From Spirosoma aureum (GTDB taxonomy: Bacteria; Bacteroidota; Bacteroidia; Cytophagales; Spirosomataceae), in assembly GCF_011604685.1 (NCBI RefSeq), contig NZ_CP050063.1, positions 952,501 to 1,016,500 on the forward strand: DNA of 64,000 nt. The letters run 5' to 3'. Of this stretch, positions 43,627-51,452 are shown piece after piece. A model generated the notes under the pieces. It was not told where the DNA came from. It was given only the letters and a program-made list of their open reading frames with translations, and searched no databases. The first letter of the stretch is position 1, and each line of letters opens with the position of its first letter. Made by a program: the position numbers and the translations under genes.

Positions 43627-45282
43627 ATGAATGCCAACGGTACTGTTGCCGCCAGTCTGATTTTTTTGCTGCTTTCCCTGACGGTCAGTGGTCAAGCCGG
43701 TGAACCTGCGCGAGGACGAGATTCTACAAAATCGGCCAGTGCGTCGAATACCCAAGTTGAAAATCTTGGTAATCAGGTCAATTCGGAATATAATGAGATT
43801 AATCCGATGATTTCGCCTGACGGCAAGACCCTTTATTTTGCCCGGATCAGCCACCCAAATAATACGCATGGCGTTAAAGGAAGTCAGGATATCTGGTATT
43901 CTGACTTCGATGCTGCCAGTAAGAAATGGGGCCCGGCCCGGCGCATGGGTTTCCCGCTCAATAAAGACGAATATAACTGTGCCTACAGCATTACCCCCGA
44001 CGGTAATACTATGCTCATCAAAGGACAGTATGTGAACGGTACCTACGAAACGCGTGGCTTTTCGATTAGTAAACGCACGGCCAGTGGTTGGACTCCGCCA
44101 CAGAAAATAGATATCCCGAACTACGTGAACATGAGCAAAGGCCAATTCGATTGTGGATTCATGTCTGCCGATGGAAAGGTGCTGCTGATGGCGTTCAGTG
44201 AGAAAAAAAACAGCAAAGAAGACGATCTTTATGTTAGTTTTCGGCAGAAAGACGGCTCCTGGACAAAACCGATGGATCTGGGTTCAGAAGTGAATACCAA
44301 GTTTACCGAAACAACCCCGTTTCTGGCTCCAGATGGGGCAACACTTTATTTTTCGAGCAATCGCGAAGGAGGGCTGGGGAGTAATGATATTTATGTCTGT
44401 AAACGCGTTGACAAAACCTGGAAACACTGGTCGAAGCCCGTTAATCTTGGTCCAAAAGTCAATACCGATGGCTACGATGCTTACTACACTTTAGCAGCCT
44501 CAGGCGATTATGCCTACCTGACGACCTTCAAAAATACACTTGGCAAAGGCGATATCGTTCGCGTAAAATTGGCGGATGATCAACCCACTAACCAGCCGGG
44601 TAAGCTGGGTGGAGGAGATGATGTAGCCGGTAAATCCGATGTTACCCGTCCAGATCCGGTAGCGCTCATCAGTGGAAAGGTAATCAATCAGAAAACAGGT
44701 AAACCCATTGAAGCCCGAATTGTCTATCAAACGTTGCCCGATGGCGCCGAAGCGGGCGAAGCGACTTCTGACCCCGTTACCGGCGAATATAAAATCGTGT
44801 TGCCTTATGGCCAGAAATACAGCATGAGAGCCATTGCTAAAGACTTTATTGCTGAAGGTGACAATGTAGATTTGACCCAGACGAAGGGATTTCAGGAGAT
44901 AAAAGGCCAGGAATTAAAGCTGGTTCCGATCGAGATAGGTGAGTCCGTAAGGCTAAATAATATTTTCTTTGATACCGGCAAAGCCGAACTTCGCCCCGAA
45001 TCTGGCCCTGAACTTGACCGCCTGGTGACTACGCTGAATGAAGCTCCTAAATTAGTGATCGAAGTTCGGGGGCATACCGATAACACGGGTTCTAACGAAA
45101 TAAACGCTAAGCTGTCGCAGGATCGCGCTGATGCCGTTCGTGAATACTTTATCAGCAAGGGGATCGAGCCCGATCGTGTGGCCAGTAAAGGGTTTGGCGA
45201 AACAAAACCCGTTGCCACAAACGATACCGACGAAGGGCGGCAGAAAAACCGGCGGGTGGAGATTGCAATCGTTAAAAAGTAA
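43627..45282 (+). CDS. PD40 beta-propeller and OmpA-domain outer membrane protein
   Basis: A 551-residue exported protein. From ATG 43627 it has a signal peptide (ASLIFLLLSLTVSGQ), a beta-propeller of PD40/WD40-like repeats (MISPDGKTLYFAR, SADGKVLLMAFSE, APDGATLYFSSN), a carboxypeptidase-regulatory-like domain (ISGKVINQKTGKPIEARIVY) and a C-terminal OmpA domain with EVRGHTDNTGSNEINAKLSQ and NRRVEIAI, which binds peptidoglycan. This combination is common in Bacteroidota and often linked to envelope integrity or gliding-type machinery. The operon context gives no more. Confidence 0.88.
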   Translation: MNANGTVAASLIFLLLSLTVSGQAGEPARGRDSTKSASASNTQVENLGNQVNSEYNEINPMISPDGKTLYFARISHPNNTHGVKGSQDIWYSDFDAASKKWGPARRMGFPLNKDEYNCAYSITPDGNTMLIKGQYVNGTYETRGFSISKRTASGWTPPQKIDIPNYVNMSKGQFDCGFMSADGKVLLMAFSEKKNSKEDDLYVSFRQKDGSWTKPMDLGSEVNTKFTETTPFLAPDGATLYFSSNREGGLGSNDIYVCKRVDKTWKHWSKPVNLGPKVNTDGYDAYYTLAASGDYAYLTTFKNTLGKGDIVRVKLADDQPTNQPGKLGGGDDVAGKSDVTRPDPVALISGKVINQKTGKPIEARIVYQTLPDGAEAGEATSDPVTGEYKIVLPYGQKYSMRAIAKDFIAEGDNVDLTQTKGFQEIKGQELKLVPIEIGESVRLNNIFFDTGKAELRPESGPELDRLVTTLNEAPKLVIEVRGHTDNTGSNEINAKLSQDRADAVREYFISKGIEPDRVASKGFGETKPVATNDTDEGRQKNRRVEIAIVKK

Positions 45283-45334
45283 TTTATGGTTCTGGTTTTA
45301 CAGGGGTTGATGTCAACTACTGTAAAACCGCTTG

Positions 45335-46093
45335 TCAGTCCAGACCTGGTCGTTGAAAAGCCCTGGCGTCGGGGAGTAGCGTCTCTAATTCCCGGCGCAG
45401 ACGACTCAATAGAGCCATCAGATCAAGTAAATCGTCGGTTTTTTCTGGAAAAAACTGAATAATTGTCTGCCAGGCCAGTAACGATCGATCGATACTAACC
45501 AGTACTAACTTAGCCTTTCCAAGGTGATAGGTAGTAAGTTGTGAATCGTGGGTGGGCTCGGCCAACGCCCGGAGCGCCGATTGCGTCTTAACCGGAATTA
45601 ATGTTCGATACCACCGAATCATTTCCCAGGCATCTTTCAGCGAGTGCAGCACGGGCATCGCTTCTTCCTGCGTTCGTAATCCCAACTCTACATCTCTGAT
45701 TTGCTGCTGGCCTGCTTGTTCTAATAATCCTTTCTCCTCATCAAGCCAGAGGCCAGTCGTTCGTAAATAGTTGCTGGCAAGTTTTGACACCACGTGGCCC
45801 TGGTTGTCGATTCGTCGGACGGCCTTTTCTTCCAGAGCAAGCGCTTGTTCGTTCGTTGGTCTATCCTTATCCGTAAGGTTCTGGACGCGGGTTAGATTCT
45901 CAACGTATTTTCTGGTCAGGTTGAGTGCTTCAGTCAGCTGCTGAACCAGATCGTCGCCAGCGTTTGGACGATTGGTTAATCCTGTTTCGTGTTGAATCTG
46001 AAAACTTTGGCACCGGCTGGTAAACAAACAGCGCTCACACCAGGCATCACAGTAATTATAAATACCAGGAATTAAATCAGATTGTATATTCAT
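45335..46093 (-). CDS. Conserved hypothetical protein with N-terminal Cys cluster
   Basis: A 252-residue cytosolic protein, mostly helical. The notable feature is an N-terminal cysteine cluster, YCDAWCERCLFTSRC (Cx3CxxCx5C), the kind of spacing that can bind zinc or an iron-sulfur cluster. The remainder has long amphipathic helices (LVQQLTEALNLTRKYVENL and LLDLMALLSRLRRELETLL). I recall similar uncharacterised proteins in other Bacteroidota, but no function. Start at ATG 46093 (MNIQSDLIPG); a longer open frame to 46138 adds an odd hydrophobic tail. Confidence 0.7.
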   Translation of the reverse strand: MNIQSDLIPGIYNYCDAWCERCLFTSRCQSFQIQHETGLTNRPNAGDDLVQQLTEALNLTRKYVENLTRVQNLTDKDRPTNEQALALEEKAVRRIDNQGHVVSKLASNYLRTTGLWLDEEKGLLEQAGQQQIRDVELGLRTQEEAMPVLHSLKDAWEMIRWYRTLIPVKTQSALRALAEPTHDSQLTTYHLGKAKLVLVSIDRSLLAWQTIIQFFPEKTDDLLDLMALLSRLRRELETLLPDARAFQRPGLD

Positions 46094-46329
46094 TTGCCGA
46101 CAGGGCAATATATATAGTATTATTCTGTAAATATACATTATTGCCGAATAATATCGTATCGGATGGTATGGGAAAATTTAGGACAGCCAGACCGTTATCG
46201 TGCGGAAACAGAATCCCGACCATTCATCCGGCAGATAATCCATTTAAAGGAAGAGAAGGTAGGTAGTCCTAATTTCCGTCGGTTGCCTTCTTGTTTGGCC
46301 TATTTTTACCCCGCACTAATTCTAACCCG

Positions 46330-46722
46330 ATGAAACAGGTTATTTTATTTCTTGCCTTTGGTTTATCGTCATTGGCAGTTTCAGCACAAACGGCAGATAA
46401 AGCGCCTGCGACTTCTGTACTGGAAATGAGTAAGTTAGACTCGCTGGCTAAATTGTCGCAGCAATTTATTAACAACAGTCAGCCAGATTCCTTATACAGT
46501 TTGATGGGTACGGCGTTTAAACAACAGATTTCTCTCGAGAAGATGAAAGAGATAATGGGACAGTTTAAAAGCCAGTTAGGAAAATGGGATTCCCTGGAGT
46601 CGCAGGGCGTAAAAGACGGGATTGCCCGTTATAAGGCAACGTTTGCCCAGTCGGCCCTCGATTTTTACATCAGCCAGGATAAACAGGGGAAGATTGAAAC
46701 GTTTTTATTCAAGCCACTGTAA
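46330..46722 (+). CDS. Exported DUF3887-like protein
   Basis: A 130-residue protein with a signal peptide (MKQVILFLAFGLSSLAVSAQ). The mature part (SLAKLSQQFINNSQPDSLYSLM, FKQQISLEKMKEIMGQFKSQ, ending FYISQDKQGKIETFLFKPL) has the helix-helix-beta layout of the DUF3887/SnoaL-like group often found fused to hydrolases. Here it is alone. Periplasmic, function unknown. Confidence 0.7.
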   Translation: MKQVILFLAFGLSSLAVSAQTADKAPATSVLEMSKLDSLAKLSQQFINNSQPDSLYSLMGTAFKQQISLEKMKEIMGQFKSQLGKWDSLESQGVKDGIARYKATFAQSALDFYISQDKQGKIETFLFKPL

Positions 46723-46762
46723 GAATAGTCATGTCCTGAAGAGGGAGAGGTACATTTTACTG

Positions 46763-46770
46763 TATTTTTG
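46763..46770 (+). promoter_or_regulatory. -7 promoter box before the DUF3467 gene
   Basis: TATTTTTG fits TAnnTTTG and ends 18 nt before the ATG at 46789. A TTG start at 46768 would lie inside this box, so the ATG is preferred. Confidence 0.5.
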
Positions 46771-46788
46771 TCAAAAATAGCGCTTTAT

Positions 46789-47112
46789 ATGACTCCGCCA
46801 CAACAAAACCCCGACGGCTCTATTGATGTCGAACTAAGCGAAGAAATCGCCGAGGGTGTATATGCTAACTTAGCCATGATCGCTCACTCGAACAGTGAGT
46901 TTATTCTAGATTTTATTCGTCTCATGCCGGGTGTACCCAAGGCTAAGGTGAAAGCCCGTATCATTCTGACTCCCGAACACGCCAAACGACTGCTGGAAGC
47001 CCTCCGTGAAAACATCAGCCGGTTCGAAGAGGCCTATGGTGATATCAATAACCCTACTGATAGCTTCAAATTTCCGACGGGTGGCTTTGGCGGACCCGTT
47101 GGGCAGGCGTAA
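46789..47112 (+). CDS. DUF3467 family protein
   Basis: A 107-residue small cytosolic protein with the DUF3467 pattern: an N-terminal IDVELSEEIAEGVYANLAMI, then HSNSEFILDFIRLMPG, KAKVKARIILTPEHAKRLLEAL and a C-terminal Gly/Pro-rich tail FPTGGFGGPVGQA. The family occurs widely in Bacteroidota and has no assigned function. Here it precedes rpsL by 190 bp on the same strand, but the -7/-33 promoter of rpsL separates them. Confidence 0.85.
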   Translation: MTPPQQNPDGSIDVELSEEIAEGVYANLAMIAHSNSEFILDFIRLMPGVPKAKVKARIILTPEHAKRLLEALRENISRFEEAYGDINNPTDSFKFPTGGFGGPVGQA

Positions 47113-47227
47113 TCGGCAAAATAGCGTTTTACTCTACTTGAAAGTCGCTGGACAAGAGAAGAATCTGGGTCTACCCGATAAACCTCTTTTATCCAGCGAC
47201 TTTTATATTTTGTCGTAGCCTTATGCT

Positions 47228-47257
47228 TTGGCATTCAAACAGTTTTCCGTATCTTTG
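47228..47257 (+). promoter_or_regulatory. Complete Bacteroidota promoter of rpsL
   Basis: TTG at 47228-47230 (-33) and TATCTTTG at 47250-47257 (-7) are spaced 19 nt, as in the phylum's consensus. The box ends 45 nt before the rpsL ATG. This is the best promoter in the window. Confidence 0.75.
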
Positions 47258-47302
47258 CACCTCAAATTTCGGGAAGACTGTTTTTTGTAAACAATTTAAA
47301 GA

Positions 47303-47734
47303 ATGCCTACTATACAACAATTAGTGCGTAAAGGCCGCGAGAAGCTTGAATTCAAGTCGAAATCGCCGGCTCTTGACGCCTGCCCACAACGTCGGGGCGT
47401 GTGCACGCGTGTGTACACCACGACACCGAAGAAGCCAAACTCGGCTCTTCGTAAAGTTGCCCGGGTTCGCCTGACGAACGGACGGGAAGTAAACGCTTAC
47501 ATTCCGGGCGAAGGCCACAACCTGCAGGAGCACTCAATCGTGCTGATTCGGGGTGGTCGGGTAAAAGATCTTCCGGGTGTTCGTTACCACATCGTTCGGG
47601 GTGCTCTGGATACGGCTGGTGTAAACGGTCGTCTGCAAAGCCGCTCGAAATATGGCGCGAAACGTCCGAAACCAGGTCAGGCTCCAGCTAAAGGTGGCAA
47701 AGGTGCACCGCCAGCAAAAGGCAAGAAAAAATAG
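47303..47734 (+). CDS. rpsL: 30S ribosomal protein S12
   Basis: Decoding-centre ribosomal protein of 143 residues. It starts [20 protein letters not shown] and contains [30 protein letters not shown] and [17 protein letters not shown], all universal. The two lysines linked to streptomycin resistance when mutated (PKKPNS and RVKDLPG) are wild type. A Gly/Lys/Pro-rich tail of about 20 residues extends the C-terminus beyond the E. coli length, as in many Bacteroidota. rpsG follows after a 160-bp spacer with inverted repeats. Confidence 0.98.
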   Translation: MPTIQQLVRKGREKLEFKSKSPALDACPQRRGVCTRVYTTTPKKPNSALRKVARVRLTNGREVNAYIPGEGHNLQEHSIVLIRGGRVKDLPGVRYHIVRGALDTAGVNGRLQSRSKYGAKRPKPGQAPAKGGKGAPPAKGKKK

Positions 47735-47811
47735 TCATAAAGTCAGATAGTCATAAAGCTACACAGTTGATAACTCGACAATACACTTTATTACTATAAA
47801 TCTTTATTACT
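47733..47811. repeat. Inverted word-repeat spacer between rpsL and rpsG
   Basis: The left block 47733-47758 has AGTCATAAAG twice with a 6-nt gap; the right block 47786-47811 has CTTTATTACT twice with a similar gap. The two blocks are imperfect reverse complements over 26 nt and could form a long hairpin. Same design as the acc/fab spacers but a different word. Confidence 0.6.
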
Positions 47812-47894
47812 GTACAACTAAACAAAGACTGGGCGTTGGAAAGCTCCTCCAGAGCGGGCTACGTTCAGAGTAAGATCAAAAATCTGAAGAAATC

Positions 47895-48362
47895 ATGAGA
47901 AAGGCGAAACCGCCCAAGCGTTACGTGTTACCCGATCCTAAATATAAGGAGGTCCTCGTAACCAAATTTGTTAACAACCTGATGTACGAAGGCAAAAAGA
48001 GCCTGGCGTACTCCATCTTCTATGATGCACTTGATGTGGTCGCAAAACGCACCAACGAAAGTGGTCTGGATACGTGGAAAAAGGCATTGAACAACGTCAT
48101 GCCATCAGTTGAAGTAAAAAGCCGTCGCGTCGGTGGAGCTACCTTCCAGGTGCCAACCGAAGTACGGGCTGATCGGAAGGTCGCGGTAGGCATGAAATGG
48201 CTTATCCGGTACGCTCGTTCGCGGGGTGAAAAAACAATGGTAGACCGGTTAGCAGCCGAAATCGTCGCAGCCGCAAAAGGTGAAGGCGCAGCTGTGAAAA
48301 AGAAGGACGATACGCACCGTATGGCCGAAGCCAACAAAGCGTTCTCGCACTTCCGGTTCTAA
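47895..48362 (+). CDS. rpsG: 30S ribosomal protein S7
   Basis: Primary 16S rRNA-binding protein that nucleates assembly of the 30S head. 155 residues, starting [19 protein letters not shown], with the conserved [41 protein letters not shown] and [20 protein letters not shown]. The E. coli order rpsL-rpsG-fusA is broken: a strong terminator follows and fusA is not present in the window. Confidence 0.98.
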   Translation: MRKAKPPKRYVLPDPKYKEVLVTKFVNNLMYEGKKSLAYSIFYDALDVVAKRTNESGLDTWKKALNNVMPSVEVKSRRVGGATFQVPTEVRADRKVAVGMKWLIRYARSRGEKTMVDRLAAEIVAAAKGEGAAVKKKDDTHRMAEANKAFSHFRF

Positions 48363-48403
48363 ACCAGACAAGCAGACCACAGTCCCGGTGGTCACCAAAT
48401 TCT

Positions 48404-48435
48404 AAAAAAGCCGCTCAACATTGAGCGGCTTTTTT
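48404..48435 (+). terminator. Intrinsic terminator after rpsG
   Basis: A perfect 15-bp stem (48404-48418 with 48421-48435) with AAAAAA/TTTTTT ends, closing 40 nt after rpsG. The nominal 2-nt loop must open by a pair or two. The T-run ends where the -7-like box of the next gene begins. Confidence 0.85.
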
Positions 48436-48442
48436 AGTTTTG
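48435..48442 (+). promoter_or_regulatory. Possible -7 box fused to the rpsG terminator
   Basis: TAGTTTTG overlaps the last T of the terminator T-run and ends 6 nt before the ATG at 48449. If used, it would give a leaderless transcript for the aldose epimerase-like gene. The -33 TTG is not at the expected distance. Confidence 0.35.
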
Positions 48443-48448
48443 CAGGAT

Positions 48449-49318
48449 ATGACGACTCTAGAAAACCACCACCTTCGCGTATCCATTCGTCCCAAGGGAG
48501 CCGAATTAACGTCCATCTTTCATAAATCAACTGGTATTGAACACCTCTGGCAGGCCGACCCGAGCGTTTGGGGCTGGCATGCCCCAAATTTGTTTCCGGT
48601 AGTCGGTGGCTGCCTGAATAATCAGCTCCTGGTCGATGGGAAAACGTACCCGATCGAACGACACGGTTTTGCCCGACAATCAACCTTTGAAACAACGGAG
48701 TCCACGGCGACCCATGCTGTTTTTTCATTACGCTCCAGCGAATCGACACGAATACACTTTCCGTATGAATTTGAGTTTCAGATCATTTATGAATTGAACG
48801 GCCCCGCCCTTACGATCACTTATCGGGTAGTGAACGAAGACGAAAAAACTGTTTTCTTCTCTGTTGGGGCGCATCCGGCGTTTGCGGTACCTTTTAAACC
48901 AGATGAAGCCTATGAAGACTACTTTATTGAGTTTGAGCAGGCTGAAGCCCTGGAAACACACATGCTATCGTCGGTAGGCTATTTCAACGGAGAGACAAAG
49001 CCCGTGGCGACCGAAGGAAGTCGACTGTTGCTGACAAAACACCTCTTCGATCAGGATGCGCTGGTTTTCAAAAACCTGGCGTCCCGGCGTGTTGCCATCC
49101 GAACCGAGAAGCATGCTCACAGCGTAACCGTCGACTATCCGGCATTTCCTTATCTGGGCATCTGGGCTAAGCCAGGTGCGCCGTTCGTTTGTGTAGAGCC
49201 GTGGTTAGGTTGCGCCGATAGCGAAGGACAACAGAAGCCAATTGAGGCCAAAGAGGCCATCCAGCATGTTGAACCTGGTCATGTTTTCAATGCCTCCTTT
49301 ACGATTGCAATTGCGTAA
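48449..49318 (+). CDS. Aldose 1-epimerase family protein (LacX-like)
   Basis: A 289-residue beta-sandwich protein of the galactose mutarotase-like superfamily, likely interconverting sugar anomers. It reads SIRPKGAELTSIFHKSTG, PNLFPVVGGCLNNQ, ERHGFARQSTF, FSVGAHPAFAVPF (catalytic-type His) and VCVEPWLGCADSEG near the C-terminus, where the family has a Glu base. The LacX subgroup has unclear substrates. I selected ATG 48449 over the TTG at 48440. Confidence 0.87.
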   Translation: MTTLENHHLRVSIRPKGAELTSIFHKSTGIEHLWQADPSVWGWHAPNLFPVVGGCLNNQLLVDGKTYPIERHGFARQSTFETTESTATHAVFSLRSSESTRIHFPYEFEFQIIYELNGPALTITYRVVNEDEKTVFFSVGAHPAFAVPFKPDEAYEDYFIEFEQAEALETHMLSSVGYFNGETKPVATEGSRLLLTKHLFDQDALVFKNLASRRVAIRTEKHAHSVTVDYPAFPYLGIWAKPGAPFVCVEPWLGCADSEGQQKPIEAKEAIQHVEPGHVFNASFTIAIA

Positions 49319-49357
49319 ATAAAGTCTACGAACGAAGGCAAAAGGAAATCTGTAAAG

Positions 49358-49395
49358 AAAAAGCGGTTATAGCTTCTAGGCTATAACCGCTTTTT
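49358..49395. terminator. Bidirectional intrinsic terminator
   Basis: A perfect 16-bp stem (49358-49373 with 49380-49395) with a 6-nt loop; AAAAA and TTTTT at the ends let it work on both strands. It separates the epimerase gene from the convergent OmpA-like gene. Confidence 0.88.
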
Positions 49396-49416
49396 ACGTA
49401 AGAGTTCTAGAGCTAC

Positions 49417-50301
49417 CTATTTGCTTCCGCCAGCTTGGCCGCTCGACAACAGGTTGAAGAACTGATCCATTTTCGGCGTAATGATAATTTCCGTCCGGCG
49501 GTTTTGCTGACGGCCAACAGAGGTTGTGTTATCATCCTTCGGTGAAAATTCTGAACGTCCACCAGCGGTCATCCGCTCGGGAGCTACGCTAAATTTGCCT
49601 TGCAATGTTCGTACAACCGACGTAGCGCGCAATGCACTTAAATCCCAGTTGTCTTTAATGGCACTTGTTGCAATGGGAACTGCATCCGTATGGCCTTCAA
49701 CCAGAATATCGAGTTCTTTGTGATCATTAACCACTTTGGCTACTTTGCCCAGTACAACTTCAGCAGCTGGTAAAACCTCATAGCTGCCTGATTTGAACAG
49801 AAGCTTATCAGAAAGCGACACATACACAACCCCTTTTTTCACTTCAACCTGAACGTCCTGATCGTTGATGTCGTCCAGTGAGCGTTTCAGGCTCATCACC
49901 AGTGCCAGATTCAACGAATCTTTACGTTGGATTGAGGAGTTAAGGTTATTGGTGTATTTCGTTTGCTCGTTCAGTGTTTCAAGCGATTTTTTAATACTTT
50001 CAGCACCAGACTTGCTCACAATCGACAGATCAGACATCCGGTCGAGGAGGTTTGTATTTGTCTTCTTAAGGTAATCAATCTGAGCAACAAGGTCATTTAC
50101 CTGTTTGTCTTTACCTTGCAGATCAGTGTCTTTCGCTGATAATTGCGACCGAAGATCAGCCGTACGCTGATCGCAGTCATTCAAAGAAGCAACAGCCTTG
50201 TCACGGGCCTCTTGTAAGGATTTGATTTCGGCCAGCCGCTTCTTGCTATTACAGGAAGACAGCATTGCCACAGCTGCGAAAACAATCAGAACTCGTTTCA
50301 T
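49417..50301 (-). CDS. OmpA-family lipoprotein with coiled-coil stalk
   Basis: A 294-residue envelope protein. A lipobox (MLSSC at residues 13-17) predicts lipidation. Next comes a coiled coil over about residues 20-120 (IKSLQEARDKAVASLNDC, LKKTNTNLLDRMSDL), then an OmpA/MotB peptidoglycan-binding domain with LVEGHTDAVPIATSA, DLSALRATSVVRTL, RMTAGGRSEF and the ending NRRTEIII. It presumably tethers the membrane to the cell wall. A -7 box is visible about 80 nt upstream. Confidence 0.88.
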   Translation of the reverse strand: MKRVLIVFAAVAMLSSCNSKKRLAEIKSLQEARDKAVASLNDCDQRTADLRSQLSAKDTDLQGKDKQVNDLVAQIDYLKKTNTNLLDRMSDLSIVSKSGAESIKKSLETLNEQTKYTNNLNSSIQRKDSLNLALVMSLKRSLDDINDQDVQVEVKKGVVYVSLSDKLLFKSGSYEVLPAAEVVLGKVAKVVNDHKELDILVEGHTDAVPIATSAIKDNWDLSALRATSVVRTLQGKFSVAPERMTAGGRSEFSPKDDNTTSVGRQQNRRTEIIITPKMDQFFNLLSSGQAGGSK

Positions 50302-50380
50302 AGAGATAATTGAGGATATTGAAGGGTAACGAAAAGTTAGGTTTTAATGATACCAGCTTTTACTAGAGCCAATTATTTTG

Positions 50381-50388
50381 CAAAAGTA
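50381..50388 (-). promoter_or_regulatory. -7 promoter box of the OmpA-family lipoprotein gene
   Basis: TACTTTTG on the minus strand, ending 79 nt before the ATG at 50301. The implied leader of about 75 nt is normal. The -33 position has CGTTAGCC, not a clean TTG. Confidence 0.5.
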
Positions 50389-50510
50389 AAGGATTCTGGC
50401 TAACGGTTTTAATACTATTGTTCATGTAAAAGAATTCTGTTTGCATTATTTCCTTATTATACTGCTAAAATAAGAAAAAATCATGGATTTTGTAGGGGAA
50501 AGCACGCCAT

Positions 50511-51407
50511 ATGAACCACCGATCAATTAGAAATTCCGATCTCGTTGTCAGCGAAATTGCTTATGGCTGTATGTCATTGGGGAGCAACTACACTGACAAC
50601 GCACACTTAATTCACCGCGCCCTCGACACCGGCATTACGTTATTCGATACCGCCGATTTATATGACCACGGTCAGAATGAATTAATGGTCGGTAAAGCAT
50701 TGGCCGGGATGAGACAGCAAGTCGTATTAGCCACGAAAGTGGGCAACCAGTGGCGACCCGACGGTTCTGGCTGGGATTGGAATCCAACAAAAGCGTACAT
50801 CCTGCAAGCCGTTGATGAAAGCCTACGCCGTTTACAAACGGACTATATTGACCTCTACCAACTCCACGGCGGTACACTTGATGACCCGATCGACGAAACG
50901 ATTGAAGCGTTTGAACTACTAAAGAATCAGGGGAAAATTCGGGAATATGGCATTTCGTCCATTCGCCCGGCTGTGATCCGTGAGTGGATTACCCGATCGA
51001 ACATGGTGAGCGTAATGATGCAATACAGTTTACTCGACCGCCGGCCCGAAGAGGCCTGCTTAGACTTGTTGCATGAGCATCAGATCAGTGTTCTGGCTCG
51101 CGGTAGCCTGGCGAAGGGTTTGCTGATCAATAAACCGGCTGTTCCTTACCTGAACTATACTACCAATGAGGTACAACAGGCTACCGAATCAATTGCGGCT
51201 GTATCCAATGCAGAGCGCAACCCAGTCGCTACGGCCATTCACTATGCGTTACATCATCCCGTTGTTGCTTCGGCGGTGGTAGGTATCCGCACAATGGAAC
51301 AATTGACGGAGTGTATGCAGACGGAAGAAAGTCCAGCGTTAACGGAATCAGAATGGAACCAGTTAGCAAGCACACTTCCTGCTAACCAATACGACCAACA
51401 TCGGTAG
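50511..51407 (+). CDS. Aldo/keto reductase
   Basis: A 298-residue NADPH-dependent TIM-barrel reductase. The tetrad is visible: Asp and Tyr in FDTADLYDHGQNE, Lys in VLATKVGNQW and His in LYQLHGGTL. The C-terminal cofactor-binding part HHPVVASAVVGIRTMEQL is present. The substrate is unknown. It leads a plus-strand group with a lactonase-like protein and a DUF1080 protein that may act on oxidised sugars. Confidence 0.87.
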   Translation: MNHRSIRNSDLVVSEIAYGCMSLGSNYTDNAHLIHRALDTGITLFDTADLYDHGQNELMVGKALAGMRQQVVLATKVGNQWRPDGSGWDWNPTKAYILQAVDESLRRLQTDYIDLYQLHGGTLDDPIDETIEAFELLKNQGKIREYGISSIRPAVIREWITRSNMVSVMMQYSLLDRRPEEACLDLLHEHQISVLARGSLAKGLLINKPAVPYLNYTTNEVQQATESIAAVSNAERNPVATAIHYALHHPVVASAVVGIRTMEQLTECMQTEESPALTESEWNQLASTLPANQYDQHR

Positions 51408-51452
51408 TTTAGGTGAAATCTCTGCTTATTACACAGACTCATCATTACGTAT

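Noticed and set aside
46768..46788. TTG start for the DUF3467 protein at 46768
   Set aside because: This start lies within the TATTTTTG -7 box, so it would not be transcribed by that promoter; the ATG at 46789 is preferred.
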